64,000 nucleotides of DNA, from contig NZ_JAKVLT010000001.1 in the NCBI RefSeq assembly GCF_022484225.1, forward strand, positions 1,488,001 through 1,552,000, read 5' to 3'. Below, one piece after another: positions 44,837 through 54,807 of this stretch; position 1 is the stretch's first letter, and each line of letters opens with the position of its first letter. This DNA is from Pseudoramibacter sp. GTDB lineage: Bacteria > Bacillota > Clostridia > Eubacteriales > Eubacteriaceae. The notes under the pieces were generated by a model. The model made no database searches, was not told the origin of the DNA, and saw only the letters and a list, made by a program, of their open reading frames with translations. Made by a program: the position numbers and the translations under genes.

Positions 44837-46042
44837 TTATTTAAAATTTAAAATAGGCAGATGACGATAATCCTGAAATAAAGAAGAGTCTTCGTTTAGG
44901 AAATTCCATAAATTTTGGGCGCGCACGTCAAAATTTAGGATATCTCTGGCTTGCATATTTAGTTTTACTTGATTGCTTTTTGGATTTACTAATAAAGGGA
45001 TTTGCAGGCTCTTTTTTATTGATGACAGATATGTTCGTCCGCGCGTGTTCATACCTAAAATTTTTATATATGGAACTTCATTTTCCCAGCATTCTTTTAT
45101 TATAGAATTTGAAATATTCAGAGCTAAGTAAAAAAGAATGCGTCGAATTCTGCTTTTAGGGATTCGTTTTGAGGAAACAGAATTGATTATATTTTGGTAT
45201 GAAGGAAAAGGAATTTGCTTTTTGGTATTATATATTGAAAACTCAAGACCCTCTGAGACATCTGGCAATGTTTTTAACTGTTTAACAGATGAAGTAAGAA
45301 GTTTTGCTCTAATAAAATTCTCATAATTTCTTTCCAGATGGACAATGTTTGTATGTTTTAATATCTGAGTTGAATAGGGCAAATAGTTTTTCGCTAAGTC
45401 GATGTTATTTGTTTTTATTAAATTTCGAAGGGCAGATGATGAAAAAGAATGCTGTGTTTTTTGATCGTGAGCAGCACCAAGGCGCTTAATCGTAATGGGA
45501 GAAATATTAAATTGGCTGCGGTCAATAGCTTTTAAATATTCAATACCGAGGATATTATTCGGCTGTGATAAAATTTCAGCATCCGCAGGACTTAATAGTC
45601 GTGCAACGCACTTTTCCCGAGCTTTTGCAAAACCATATCCGTGGGAAAGTTCGGTTTGGAGTATAGATTTAAATAGTGGAGGTTCTGACGATAATAGATG
45701 CGCGATATTAGCAAGAGGTTCTGTTTTCCCAATTTCAGAACCAAATGATATATAAGAACATTGAAGAGCATTTAATATTGAAACAGCACCGCTTGCAAAA
45801 ACTTCGGCATTTGCCGTAGCCCAAACTACAGGGAGTTCACAAACTAAATCAGCACCGTTTGATAATGCTATTTGGCAGCGGGTCCATTTGTCAAGTACAG
45901 CCGGCGTGCCACGCTGAACGAATGGACCGCTCATAACAGCAATTACGGCATCTGGTTTTACCTTTTCTTTAGACATTTGAATTAAATATTGATGTCCATT
46001 GTGAAAGGGATTATATTCTGCGACAATGCCCAGAGCTTTCAC
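44837..46042 (-). CDS. tmcAL: tRNA(Met) cytidine acetate ligase TmcAL (YlbM)
   Basis: Makes N4-acetylcytidine at position 34 of elongator tRNA-Met using acetate and ATP. The 401-residue protein begins MKALGIVAEYNPFHNGHQYL with the nucleotidyltransferase HxGH motif, followed by VMSGPFVQRGTPA and SNGADLVCELP, all diagnostic of the family. A GGAGGTG site is present. Divergent from ackA: both act on acetate activation, but the shared region more likely reflects the old ylbM-pta-ackA-ylbN gene order of Clostridia. Confidence 0.94.
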   Translation of the reverse strand: MKALGIVAEYNPFHNGHQYLIQMSKEKVKPDAVIAVMSGPFVQRGTPAVLDKWTRCQIALSNGADLVCELPVVWATANAEVFASGAVSILNALQCSYISFGSEIGKTEPLANIAHLLSSEPPLFKSILQTELSHGYGFAKAREKCVARLLSPADAEILSQPNNILGIEYLKAIDRSQFNISPITIKRLGAAHDQKTQHSFSSSALRNLIKTNNIDLAKNYLPYSTQILKHTNIVHLERNYENFIRAKLLTSSVKQLKTLPDVSEGLEFSIYNTKKQIPFPSYQNIINSVSSKRIPKSRIRRILFYLALNISNSIIKECWENEVPYIKILGMNTRGRTYLSSIKKSLQIPLLVNPKSNQVKLNMQARDILNFDVRAQNLWNFLNEDSSLFQDYRHLPILNFK

Positions 46043-46197
46043 ATAAACACCTCCAAATATGATTTAGAAATTAATTTTTTATAATATATCACAAAATAAT
46101 TTAGGACGGAAGAATAAAAAAATGATATAGTTATTAAAGTAAAAAAGCAAATTTGTAATAAAGCTACATAAAGTAACGAAAAGGAGATAATAAAAAG

Positions 46198-47397
46198 ATG
46201 AAAGTACTCGTTATTAATGCCGGCAGTTCGTCATTAAAATACCAGTTATTGGATATGGACACGGAAACTGTAATGGCAAAAGGTTTGGCAGAAAGAATTG
46301 GAATTGAAGGATCTGTCGTAACACATCAACCTAAGGGAAAAGACAAGGTTCAATTTAAACGTCCGATGGATACACATAAAGAAGCTTTGGACATTATTTT
46401 CAAAGCTTTAGTTGACGAAAATCATGGTGTTATTAAGTCATTAGATGAAATTGATGCAATTGGTCACCGCACGGTCCACGGTGGTGAAGCGTTTGCTTCT
46501 TCAGTGGTCATTAATGATGAAGTAATTAAAAAGATGGAAGAAAATTCTGTTTTGGCACCGCTTCACAATCCAGCAAACTTAATTGGAATTCGTGCTTGCC
46601 AAGAAATGCTTCCAGGGGTTCCTATGGTTGCAGTTTTTGATACCGCTTTCCATCAAACGATGCCGCCTAAGGCTTTTATTTATCCGCTGCCATATGAATT
46701 ATATGAAAAATACGGCATTAGAAAATATGGTTTCCATGGTACATCTCATCGCTTTGTTACTTTGCAGGCCGCAAAACTGATGAATAAACCCCTCAAAGAG
46801 CTTAAGCTGATTTCCTGCCATTTAGGTAATGGTGCCAGCATTGCTGCAGTTTGTCATGGAGAATCTATTGATACATCCATGGGGTTGACTCCGTTAGCTG
46901 GCCTTGCAATGGGAACAAGATGCGGCGATATTGACCCGGAAATTCTAGTATTCCTTCGTCAGAGAGGCTATACTACAGAAGAATTAGACCGTATGATGAA
47001 CAAAGAATCTGGTGTTTTAGGTATTTCTGGAGTTAGTTCAGATTTCAGAGATATTGAACAGGCTGCTAGAGAAGGCAATAAACGCGCAAAATTAGCGTTA
47101 GATGTTTTCCAGTATCGTGTTAAAACAACGATTGGTGCATATGCAGCAGCTATGAATGGGGTAGATGGCATTATCTTTACTGCAGGACTTGGAGAAAATT
47201 CAAGTACGGCGAGAGCTGCTATCTGCGATGGCTTGAGTTATTTAGGCGTTGATTTGGATCCAGAAAAAAATCAGATTCGAGGAAAAGAAATGATCATTTC
47301 AACTGATGATGCAACAACTAAGGTGATGGTCATTCCAACAAACGAAGAATTAATGATCGCAAGAGATACAGTTGAATTAGTAGGAAAGGCAAAATAA
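46198..47397 (+). CDS. ackA: Acetate kinase
   Basis: Converts acetyl phosphate and ADP to acetate and ATP, a main energy step in fermentation or acetogenesis. The 399 residues include [16 protein letters not shown] at the N-terminus, [20 protein letters not shown], and GxRxGDxDP as [11 protein letters not shown]. An AAAAGGAG site is about 10 bases before the ATG. pta, its usual partner, is not adjacent. No confident promoter was found in the 155-bp gap to tmcAL. Confidence 0.97.
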   Translation: MKVLVINAGSSSLKYQLLDMDTETVMAKGLAERIGIEGSVVTHQPKGKDKVQFKRPMDTHKEALDIIFKALVDENHGVIKSLDEIDAIGHRTVHGGEAFASSVVINDEVIKKMEENSVLAPLHNPANLIGIRACQEMLPGVPMVAVFDTAFHQTMPPKAFIYPLPYELYEKYGIRKYGFHGTSHRFVTLQAAKLMNKPLKELKLISCHLGNGASIAAVCHGESIDTSMGLTPLAGLAMGTRCGDIDPEILVFLRQRGYTTEELDRMMNKESGVLGISGVSSDFRDIEQAAREGNKRAKLALDVFQYRVKTTIGAYAAAMNGVDGIIFTAGLGENSSTARAAICDGLSYLGVDLDPEKNQIRGKEMIISTDDATTKVMVIPTNEELMIARDTVELVGKAK

Positions 47398-47405
47398 TAT
47401 AAAAA

Positions 47406-47463
47406 TCAAGAATTTTTCTTGACAAAAAGGGCATCTCTCACTTATAATGAGTCATGCCCTTTT
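47406..47463. promoter_or_regulatory. Promoter of DUF177-rpmF with two nested inverted repeats (putative operator)
   Basis: The promoter is TTGACA (47419-47424), 18-bp spacer, TATAAT (47443-47448). AAAAGGGCAT (47425-47434) and ATGCCCTTTT (47454-47463) are exact inverted repeats flanking the -10; inside them CTCA and TGAG also pair, so 14 of 16 arm positions match around a 7-base centre. A second repeat, TCAAGAA/TTCTTGA (47406-47412 and 47416-47422), overlaps the -35. The right arm reaches the ribosome site. The RNA would start near the right arm, so a DNA operator is more likely than an RNA hairpin. Confidence 0.6.
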
Positions 47464-47474
47464 GGAGTTAGTTT

Positions 47475-47963
47475 ATGAAGATAAAAGTTTCGCAGTTGCA
47501 TGGTAAAATCCCTTATCAAGCTGATTTTCAAGTTTATTCAAAAGATATTGTCGATGACAATCATGAATTGAACGGAGAAATATCAGATCAGGGCTTACAT
47601 GTAACGGGACAAGTCTCTTTGTTAAATCGGCATCAGGCAATGTGTGATTTACATATTACCGGGGTCATGCTTTTTGAGTGTGCAAGATGCTTAAAATTAA
47701 CACCTTATTCGTGCGATTATGAATATCATGAACCGGTAGATATTGGAGATTCAGAATTATATATAGATCTTATTCCTTGTGTGGAAGAATGTCTTTATAT
47801 TAACGAGCCTTTTCGAGTCTTATGTAAACCGGATTGTAAGGGAATTTGTCCAAAATGCGGTGCAAATTTAAATGAACAAGCTTGTCAGTGCAAGGACGAA
47901 ACAGATTCTCAAAATAATAGTGAGATTGATCCAAGAATGGAAGTCTTAAAAAAGCTGTTATAA
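47475..47963 (+). CDS. DUF177 (YceD/YlbN) protein
   Basis: Conserved 162-residue protein nearly always upstream of rpmF. In E. coli YceD has been linked to 23S rRNA accumulation; the function is not fully settled. It has the family pattern: a beta-rich N-terminal part, then CARCLK, and C-terminal cysteines in CKPDCKGICPKCGANLN, which may bind zinc. GGAG lies 8 bp before the ATG. Confidence 0.92.
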   Translation: MKIKVSQLHGKIPYQADFQVYSKDIVDDNHELNGEISDQGLHVTGQVSLLNRHQAMCDLHITGVMLFECARCLKLTPYSCDYEYHEPVDIGDSELYIDLIPCVEECLYINEPFRVLCKPDCKGICPKCGANLNEQACQCKDETDSQNNSEIDPRMEVLKKLL

Positions 47964-48020
47964 TATCAAATCTGTAGTACAATATAATAGTTATAGAATA
48001 GACGTTGGGAGGTGTTAATT

Positions 48021-48197
48021 ATGGCAGTACCAAAGCATAGATCTTCTAAAGCAAGACGCGATAAGAGAAGAACACATTACAAATTGAGTGTACCAGGTAT
48101 GAGCGTTTGCCCAAAATGTGGTGAAATCAAATTGCCTCATCGTGTTTGCAGAAATTGTGGAACATATAAAGATACAGAAGTATTAGCTGAAGACTAA
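48021..48197 (+). CDS. rpmF: 50S ribosomal protein L32
   Basis: 58-residue basic protein. Begins [19 protein letters not shown] and keeps four zinc-ligand cysteines (CPKCG and CRNCG), so it is the zinc-containing form. The ATG follows GGGAGG; an in-frame TTG three codons earlier is rejected. A TATAAT hexamer at 47983-47988 may be part of an internal promoter. Confidence 0.98.
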   Translation: MAVPKHRSSKARRDKRRTHYKLSVPGMSVCPKCGEIKLPHRVCRNCGTYKDTEVLAED

Positions 48198-48220
48198 AAC
48201 AGAGCTTTGTCTCTGTTTTT
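48196..48220 (+). terminator. Terminator or attenuator after rpmF
   Basis: AAAACAGAG (48196-48204) pairs with CTCTGTTTT (48211-48219), loop of 6, T run. Confidence 0.75.
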
Positions 48221-48241
48221 CTAATTTATAAGGTAATAATT

Positions 48242-49255
48242 ATGCGTATCTTTGTTGATGCAATGGGTGGGGATAACGCGCCTAAAGAGATTATCCAAGG
48301 CAGTGTTGATGCAGTTAACGAGTATCATGCTCAATTGACACTTGTTGGAGATGAGTCTCAAATAAAGCAAATGTTATCCCCTATGGATTATCCTAAACAA
48401 TTAATCGATATTCTACCATCATATTCAGTTATTGATTTTAATGATGAACCCGTAAAAGCGATACGAGAAAAAACGGATTCTTCAATTGTCGTTGCTTTAG
48501 ATGCTGCTAAACAAGCTGGGCCAGACAGTGTTGTCGTTTCTGCAGGTTCAACTGGTGCTCTATTAGCAGGCGGACTTTTTAAATTGGGACGTATTAAAGG
48601 AATTAAGAGGCCAGCATTAGGGACGCCCATTCCAACCAAAAATCATATTACGTTACTACTTGATTCGGGAGCTAATGCAGATTGCAAGGCAGAATATTTG
48701 CAGCAATTTGCTATATTAGGAACAATCTATTACCAAAATATTTATCAGCAAAAACATCCAAAAGTTGCTTTGTTAAATATTGGAACAGAAACGGAAAAAG
48801 GCAGTATCTTAACCAAAGAAGCTTTCCAATTATTATCACAAACCAACACAATTAATTTTATTGGTAATATAGAATCACGCGATATTATGAACGGCAAAGC
48901 AGATATCATTGTGACGGATGGCTTTACAGGTAATATTGTACTTAAACAATTAGAAGGGCTTTCAAATTACTTACTGGATGGTTTGAAACAGGCTATTTTG
49001 AGCTCGGTCAGAGGAAAAATTGGAGGCGCTCTAATTCAGAAAGATCTCAAGTCTTTTAAACATGAATTTAGTTCTGATGAAGTTGGCGGAGCTCCTTTTT
49101 TGGGCATTCGCGGCGGTCTCATTAAAGCTCATGGGAGCTCGAAGGCTTATGCGATTAAAAATGCTATTAAACAGGCAATAGCGTATATGGATCGTGATAT
49201 TGTTGAAAAAATAGATAATACAATTAATTCGAAAACCGGTTCGATAGAGTTTTAG
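48242..49255 (+). CDS. plsX: Phosphate acyltransferase PlsX
   Basis: Makes acyl phosphate from acyl-ACP for the PlsY step of phospholipid synthesis. The 337 residues start with MRIFVDAMGGDNAPKEI and show SAGSTGALLAGG, NIGTETEKG and DGFTGNIVLK, all typical. No fapR lies upstream, unlike Bacillus. AAGGTAA is the ribosome site. Acyl carrier protein follows, its direct partner. Confidence 0.97.
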   Translation: MRIFVDAMGGDNAPKEIIQGSVDAVNEYHAQLTLVGDESQIKQMLSPMDYPKQLIDILPSYSVIDFNDEPVKAIREKTDSSIVVALDAAKQAGPDSVVVSAGSTGALLAGGLFKLGRIKGIKRPALGTPIPTKNHITLLLDSGANADCKAEYLQQFAILGTIYYQNIYQQKHPKVALLNIGTETEKGSILTKEAFQLLSQTNTINFIGNIESRDIMNGKADIIVTDGFTGNIVLKQLEGLSNYLLDGLKQAILSSVRGKIGGALIQKDLKSFKHEFSSDEVGGAPFLGIRGGLIKAHGSSKAYAIKNAIKQAIAYMDRDIVEKIDNTINSKTGSIEF

Positions 49256-49264
49256 GAGGATAAA

Positions 49265-49492
49265 ATGGACGATAAATTGGATAAAGTAAAAAATATTATC
49301 GCTGAACAACTTGGTGTTTCTGAAGACGAAATCCAAGAAGACAGCAATTTGGTAGAAGATTTAGATGCGGATTCATTAGATATCGTTGAATTGGTCATGG
49401 CTTTTGAAGATGAATTTGGAGTAAAAGTTCCAGATGATCAACTAGAACATATCAAGACTGTTGGGGACATCTTGAAAATCCTCGATGCTTAA
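49265..49492 (+). CDS. acpP: Acyl carrier protein
   Basis: 75-residue acidic four-helix protein. The phosphopantetheine serine is S37 in [17 protein letters not shown] ribosome site, 9 bp after plsX. A tight terminator follows. Confidence 0.98.
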   Translation: MDDKLDKVKNIIAEQLGVSEDEIQEDSNLVEDLDADSLDIVELVMAFEDEFGVKVPDDQLEHIKTVGDILKILDA

Positions 49493-49501
49493 AAAATTAT
49501 G

Positions 49502-49526
49502 AAGCTCCCTTGTAAGGGAGCTTTTT
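49502..49526 (+). terminator. Terminator after acpP
   Basis: AAGCTCCCTT (49502-49511) and AAGGGAGCTT (49514-49523) with a 2-base loop and T run. Confidence 0.88.
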
Positions 49527-49559
49527 CGTTAATAAGGGAAATTTATTTTGGAAAAATAA

Positions 49560-50243
49560 ATGAATATATCGAAATTAGAAGAAGAAATTAATTATTTTTT
49601 TAATGATAAAAGTTATCTTTTTGAAGCACTCACGCATAGTTCCTATGGCAAAGAAAAAAATAATGAACGCCTAGAATATCTCGGAGATGCCGTTCTTGAA
49701 TTATCCATTTCCGAATATTTATTTAAAAATTATCAACTTTCTGAGGGAAAAATGACGCGTCTGCGAGCCAGCATTGTATGTTCAGAATCTCTTTCCAAAG
49801 CCGCTTCACAAATACATTTAGGAGAATATTTATTTTTAGGAAAAGGAGAGATTGCATCTGGCGGAAGATGTCGCCGATCCATTCTTGAAAATGCTTTTGA
49901 AGCACTAATAGGTGCGATTTTTATGGACTCCAATTATGAAAATACAAAAAAAATTATATATTCTACTTTAAAAAAAAATATCGAGTTGGCTTTGAAGGGA
50001 CATTTGAATAATGACTATAAAACTGCATTACAGGAACTTGTACAACAGAAGCAGAATCAGGTTATTGAATATTCGTTAGATCGCACAACAGGTCCAGAAC
50101 ATGACAAAATATTTTATGTGACATTATGTATTAATGGACAAAAATGTGCTTCAGGAATAGGAAAGACAAAAAAAGAAGCAGAGCAGGATGCTGCAAAAAG
50201 GGTATTATTTGAAAAACTAGATCCGATATTAGACGAAGGATAA
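49560..50243 (+). CDS. rnc: Ribonuclease III
   Basis: Double-stranded RNA endonuclease for rRNA processing. The N-terminal catalytic domain carries the signature ERLEYLGDAVLEL (~36-48) and a later Glu in ENAFEALIGAIFMD; the C-terminal ~70 residues form a dsRNA-binding domain ending KKEAEQDAAKRVL. Length 227 is normal. The rnc-smc-ftsY order is conserved. Confidence 0.97.
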   Translation: MNISKLEEEINYFFNDKSYLFEALTHSSYGKEKNNERLEYLGDAVLELSISEYLFKNYQLSEGKMTRLRASIVCSESLSKAASQIHLGEYLFLGKGEIASGGRCRRSILENAFEALIGAIFMDSNYENTKKIIYSTLKKNIELALKGHLNNDYKTALQELVQQKQNQVIEYSLDRTTGPEHDKIFYVTLCINGQKCASGIGKTKKEAEQDAAKRVLFEKLDPILDEG

Positions 50244-50253
50244 ATATTATTTT

Positions 50254-53200
50254 ATGTATTTGCAATCTTTAAGAATGACAGGATTTAAGTCTTTTGCGCA
50301 ACCAGTAGAACTAACTTTCGATCCGCATATCACAGCTGTGATAGGTCCAAATGGAAGTGGAAAGAGCAATATTATTGATGCGGTTAGATGGATTTTAGGG
50401 GAGCAAAACAGTCGATCACTTCGTGGAAGACAAATGGAGGATATTATCTTTTCTGGTACAGATTCTCTAAAACCGATGGGATATACTGAAGTTGTAGCAA
50501 TATTAAATAATGAGGACCATTATTTAAAAGATTATCCTGATGAAGTATCAGTATCTAGAAGATTATTTAGAACAGGAGAATCTTTATACTATATCAACAA
50601 ACAGCGAGTTCGCTTAAAAGATATACATCTGCTCTTTGCGGATACGGGTTTGGGAAAAAATGGTTATTCTGTTGTGAGCCAGGGAAGTGTAGAAGATATC
50701 GTCAAAAGTGATCCGCATCAACTGAGAAATATTATCGAAGAGGCAGTAGGAATTGTAAATTATCGAATCAGCGAACACGATGCAGAAAAAGAATTAATTA
50801 CGGCTCAAAGAAACATGGACCGCATTAAAGATATTTTAAGTGAACTCAATCGACAAAGGCAGCCTCTCATAAAACAATCAGACAAAGCACGGCACTTTCT
50901 TAAATTAAAAGAGCAGTTAAAAGCACTTGATCTTTACAAATATACAAAAGATAATGAATCTTTTGCAAAAAAAGAAAGAATGAATCGAAAAGCGGTTTGT
51001 GAATGCCAAAAAGAAATAAAAAACATTAAAATAAAAATTCACGACGCTGATGCACGTTATCAAAGATTGAGGAATCAAAAAAAGACAATTTCTGATCTAA
51101 GACATCAAACAAATCAGAACGATAAAAACTTTTCATTACGAAATGCTGATGCTGAGAAAAACAAAATTCGAATCGAAGAAAAAATAAAAACGAAAAAAGC
51201 TGAACAAAAACGATTGGAAGAATCCATTGCTGAAATAATTGATAAAAAAAATAATTGCATTCAGAATATAGAAAACATTCAAAATTTTCTGAAAGAAATT
51301 CAGCAGCAAAATCAAAAGTTTGAGGTTGAGCAACAGTTTTGGCAAAATAAATCAAAAGATCAAACACAGAAGATTCAACAAAAGCAGGAAGAATTGTCTG
51401 CTTTTCATGATGCACGAGATAATAGTAAAACAAAGAAGGATGAATATTATTCTAAATTAGCTGCTCTTGATGAAAAAATAAAGATAAGAGAGCAGAATGC
51501 AGACGATTATGCGGAGAATCAAGTAGAAATCAAGCGAAAAATTGACAGTGAAGAGTCTAATATTGACGAATATCAAAAAAAATTAGCAGAGCGAAAAGAA
51601 ATTTCGATCAAAGAAAAACGATATTTAGTAGATTTAGTAAACAGCGTTCAGGTAATTTCTTCACAAATTGATCAACGTACTCAAAATCTAAATCATATAA
51701 AATCGAAAATTGAATTTTTAAATACTGAACGTAATAAATTTATTACTTATTCACCAGCCGTAAGATGGATGATGAATAAAAAAAATTCAATGGCTAAGCC
51801 AATAAGAGAAAAAATACTTGGGACTGTGGAAGAATTAATTGAGATTCCCAGAGCTCTTGTCCCCGCAATTACGCTTGCTTTAGGGAGAAAAAATCAAAAT
51901 ATCATTGTTTATGATACTGAAACCGCTAAATTTTGTATTCAAATTTTGAAAAAGAAAAAAATTGGACGGGTCACATTTTTACCCTTAAATAATATGAGAA
52001 CAATATATCTTCAACAAAAAGAAAAGGCCATATTACGTAGCTGTGATGGATATGTTGGCGTAGCATCAGATTTAATAAAATTTCCAGAAATAATAAAACC
52101 AGCTGTGCAAAATTTATTAGGCAGAGTAGTTGTTGCTCAAAATTTTACGGCAGCTCAGAGTATTCGTAAGGTTAAAAAAAATATTACTATTGTAACGGTT
52201 GATGGAGAATTATTTTATCCAGGGGGTGCCATATCAGGAGGAATCACAAAATACAATAAAGGACACGTGCAATTAAGTTATAAGGCCATAGAGGACTTAC
52301 AAAAAGAGAAAAAACAAATTATGGATGAAATGGCCAATAACCAAAGAACGTATTATCAAATTAAAAAAAAGATTAGTGGTCAACAAAAAAGAATACTGGC
52401 ACTAAATTCAAAACAAAGAGATTTAGAGCAAGAACTTTATAGACATAAGCAATCTTTAACTTCTCTAGAAACATTACATGTAAATATTCAAAAACAGATT
52501 GTGAGCAATCGTCAAGAATATGAAAAATTATTAAAGAATCAAAAAGAAATTCGGGAAATTATTCAAAAACTTAATAGTCGTATTAAAGAGCATAATGCTA
52601 TTCAAAGTCCTGATGAACTTCAAAATAAAATTAATATTTTATTTAAAGAACAAAGAGAATATGACCAATCTATTTCTAAATACCAGATTAAAATAGAAAA
52701 AAACAAGGAAATTATCAAACAAAAAAATATTGAACTACAGAAAATAATTCGGGAAAAAGAAGAAATAAGCTCTCAAATAAATGAGAAAAAAGAGGATTTA
52801 GAAAATTGTCGTCAAACTATTCAGCAATTACAGCAGCAATTTTCTGAAATGGTTTTAACTCTTCAAAAATATCAACAAGATTTAACTAAACAAATCAAAC
52901 AGTCAGAACAATATGAGGCTCAGGAAAATAAAATCGAACTGGAAATTGAGAAAAGTGAAAAAGAGATTCGTCTATTAAATCACCAGCAGATTTTACAGAA
53001 TGATGAATTAAACAAACTAACGCTTGCATATAATAGAATTGAATCGATTAAGAAAAATATCGATGAAAAAATGCAAAATCGCTATGGCATGAATGCTGTG
53101 ATGATTTTAGATTGGATGAAAACGCATGAGGTTAATGTCCCATCTGATTTAGAAATATCGATTCGCTCATTAGAACGACAAATTAATGAATTGGGGACGG

Positions 53201-53793
53201 TCAATGTCAATGCTATTGAAAATTTTGAAATCATTAATCAGCGCTACCGCTTTCTTCAGAATCAATATAAAGATTTATTAGAATCTAAGGAAAAAATAAA
53301 TAATATTATTAATGAACTTCAAACTTCAATGGCGCATAAATTTGATAGTGAATTCAAGCAATTACAGGTATATTTTTCAAAAATTTTTAATACGTTATTT
53401 GAAGGAGGACAAGCACAATTATATTATATAGATCCTCAAGATATATTACACAGCGGAATAGGTTTGAAAGTTCAGCCTCCGGGGAAAAATGTTAAGCAAT
53501 TGTCGTTATTATCTGGAGGAGAAAAAGCCTTGACAGCGATCTGTTTGCTGTTTGCATTTATAAAACTCAATCCGTCGCCATTTTGTATCGTTGATGAAGT
53601 TGATGCAGCATTAGATGAACAAAATATTTATCGTTTTACGGAATATTTAAAAGGACTAGCTCATCAAACACAATTTATTATTATTACGCATCGAAAAAAC
53701 ACGTTAAAAATTTGTGATTCGATTTATGGAGTCTCAATGTCCAATACTGGTATTTCTAAAGTTATTTCGATGAAAGTGTCAGATTATTTGTAA
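50254..53793 (+). CDS. smc: Chromosome segregation protein SMC
   Basis: Condensin ATPase of 1179 residues. Head: Walker A GPNGSGKS at 31-38, signature LLSGGEKA near 1085-1092, Walker B CIVDEVDAALD. Two long Lys/Glu/Gln-rich coiled coils (~170-500 and ~675-1000) flank the hinge (~515-660, with LALGRKNQNIIVYD and FLPLNN). The ribosome site is weak and distant (AAGG, ~14 bases). The gene is distinctly more AT-rich than the left end of the window, as coiled-coil genes often are. ScpA and ScpB are not here. Confidence 0.97.
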   Translation: MYLQSLRMTGFKSFAQPVELTFDPHITAVIGPNGSGKSNIIDAVRWILGEQNSRSLRGRQMEDIIFSGTDSLKPMGYTEVVAILNNEDHYLKDYPDEVSVSRRLFRTGESLYYINKQRVRLKDIHLLFADTGLGKNGYSVVSQGSVEDIVKSDPHQLRNIIEEAVGIVNYRISEHDAEKELITAQRNMDRIKDILSELNRQRQPLIKQSDKARHFLKLKEQLKALDLYKYTKDNESFAKKERMNRKAVCECQKEIKNIKIKIHDADARYQRLRNQKKTISDLRHQTNQNDKNFSLRNADAEKNKIRIEEKIKTKKAEQKRLEESIAEIIDKKNNCIQNIENIQNFLKEIQQQNQKFEVEQQFWQNKSKDQTQKIQQKQEELSAFHDARDNSKTKKDEYYSKLAALDEKIKIREQNADDYAENQVEIKRKIDSEESNIDEYQKKLAERKEISIKEKRYLVDLVNSVQVISSQIDQRTQNLNHIKSKIEFLNTERNKFITYSPAVRWMMNKKNSMAKPIREKILGTVEELIEIPRALVPAITLALGRKNQNIIVYDTETAKFCIQILKKKKIGRVTFLPLNNMRTIYLQQKEKAILRSCDGYVGVASDLIKFPEIIKPAVQNLLGRVVVAQNFTAAQSIRKVKKNITIVTVDGELFYPGGAISGGITKYNKGHVQLSYKAIEDLQKEKKQIMDEMANNQRTYYQIKKKISGQQKRILALNSKQRDLEQELYRHKQSLTSLETLHVNIQKQIVSNRQEYEKLLKNQKEIREIIQKLNSRIKEHNAIQSPDELQNKINILFKEQREYDQSISKYQIKIEKNKEIIKQKNIELQKIIREKEEISSQINEKKEDLENCRQTIQQLQQQFSEMVLTLQKYQQDLTKQIKQSEQYEAQENKIELEIEKSEKEIRLLNHQQILQNDELNKLTLAYNRIESIKKNIDEKMQNRYGMNAVMILDWMKTHEVNVPSDLEISIRSLERQINELGTVNVNAIENFEIINQRYRFLQNQYKDLLESKEKINNIINELQTSMAHKFDSEFKQLQVYFSKIFNTLFEGGQAQLYYIDPQDILHSGIGLKVQPPGKNVKQLSLLSGGEKALTAICLLFAFIKLNPSPFCIVDEVDAALDEQNIYRFTEYLKGLAHQTQFIIITHRKNTLKICDSIYGVSMSNTGISKVISMKVSDYL

Positions 53794-53818
53794 GGTACAA
53801 TGTGCCAAGGAGGAAAAT

Positions 53819-54730
53819 ATGGCATCAATATTTCAAAAAATGAAAGATCGTGTGTCGGAGACGACGAGAAAATTTTCTGATAAACTTGATCATTTATTTT
53901 ATTATAAAGAACTAGATGATGATTTTTTTGATGAATTAGAAGAGAATTTAATATTATCAGATATTACTGTAGATACCACAGAAGAAATAATTGATAAATT
54001 ACAAAGTAATATCAAAACAAAAAAATTAAAAAAAGTTGAAGAAGTCATCGATGAATTACAAGATATTATGGTTCAAATGGTTGATGTTCCAGTAGAGCCG
54101 CTTAAATTTCCAGTTATCTGTTTGGTTGTCGGCGTTAACGGTGTAGGGAAAACGACAACGATAGCAAAATTAGCAAAAAAATATAAAAATGAGGGGAAAA
54201 AAGTTCTCATTGCAGCAGCAGATACTTTTAGAGCTGCGGCTTTAGAACAGCTTCAAACATGGGCAGATAGAATCGATGTTGATATTATATCCAGCCGTCC
54301 AGGAGCGGACCCTGCGTCGGTTGTTTATGATGCGATCCATTCAGCGCAAGCTAAAGGAGCGGATATTTTAATATGCGATACAGCTGGTCGGCTCCATAAT
54401 AAAGTAAACTTAATGAATGAGTTGAATAAATTAAGCCGTGTTGTTGAAAGAGAAAAAGGAACCTATCATGTTCATAATGTGCTTGTTGTCGATGCGACAA
54501 CAGGACAAAATGCCTTGAATCAAGCTAAAACTTTTAATGATGCTGTAAAGCTTCAAGGTATCATTATGACAAAGCTTGATGGAACGGCAAAGGGTGGCGT
54601 TATCATTCCAATGATTAATGAATTAAAAATTCCGATTGAGTATGTAGGCTTGGGAGAAAAAGTTGAAGATTTAGTTCCTTTTGATGCCAAAGATTTTGTG
54701 AAAATGCTGTACGACCCACAAAAAGAATAA
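53819..54730 (+). CDS. ftsY: Signal recognition particle receptor FtsY
   Basis: SRP GTPase that docks SRP-ribosome complexes at the membrane. At 303 residues it consists of the N and G domains with only a very short N-terminal part; the acidic A domain of the E. coli protein is missing, as is usual in Gram-positives. G1 is GVNGVGKTTT at ~105-114, G3 DTAGRL, G4 TKLDGTAKGG. GGAGG ribosome site. Confidence 0.97.
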   Translation: MASIFQKMKDRVSETTRKFSDKLDHLFYYKELDDDFFDELEENLILSDITVDTTEEIIDKLQSNIKTKKLKKVEEVIDELQDIMVQMVDVPVEPLKFPVICLVVGVNGVGKTTTIAKLAKKYKNEGKKVLIAAADTFRAAALEQLQTWADRIDVDIISSRPGADPASVVYDAIHSAQAKGADILICDTAGRLHNKVNLMNELNKLSRVVEREKGTYHVHNVLVVDATTGQNALNQAKTFNDAVKLQGIIMTKLDGTAKGGVIIPMINELKIPIEYVGLGEKVEDLVPFDAKDFVKMLYDPQKE

Positions 54731-54754
54731 AAATTAAATTGTAAAGAAAATAAC

Positions 54755-54783
54755 TTGACATTTAATTGAAAGACCTGTAGAAT
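54755..54783 (+). promoter_or_regulatory. Promoter of ylxM-ffh
   Basis: TTGACA (54755-54760), 17-bp spacer, TAGAAT (54778-54783). Confidence 0.75.
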
Positions 54784-54807
54784 AATAAAGTCTTTTAGGA
54801 TAATACG

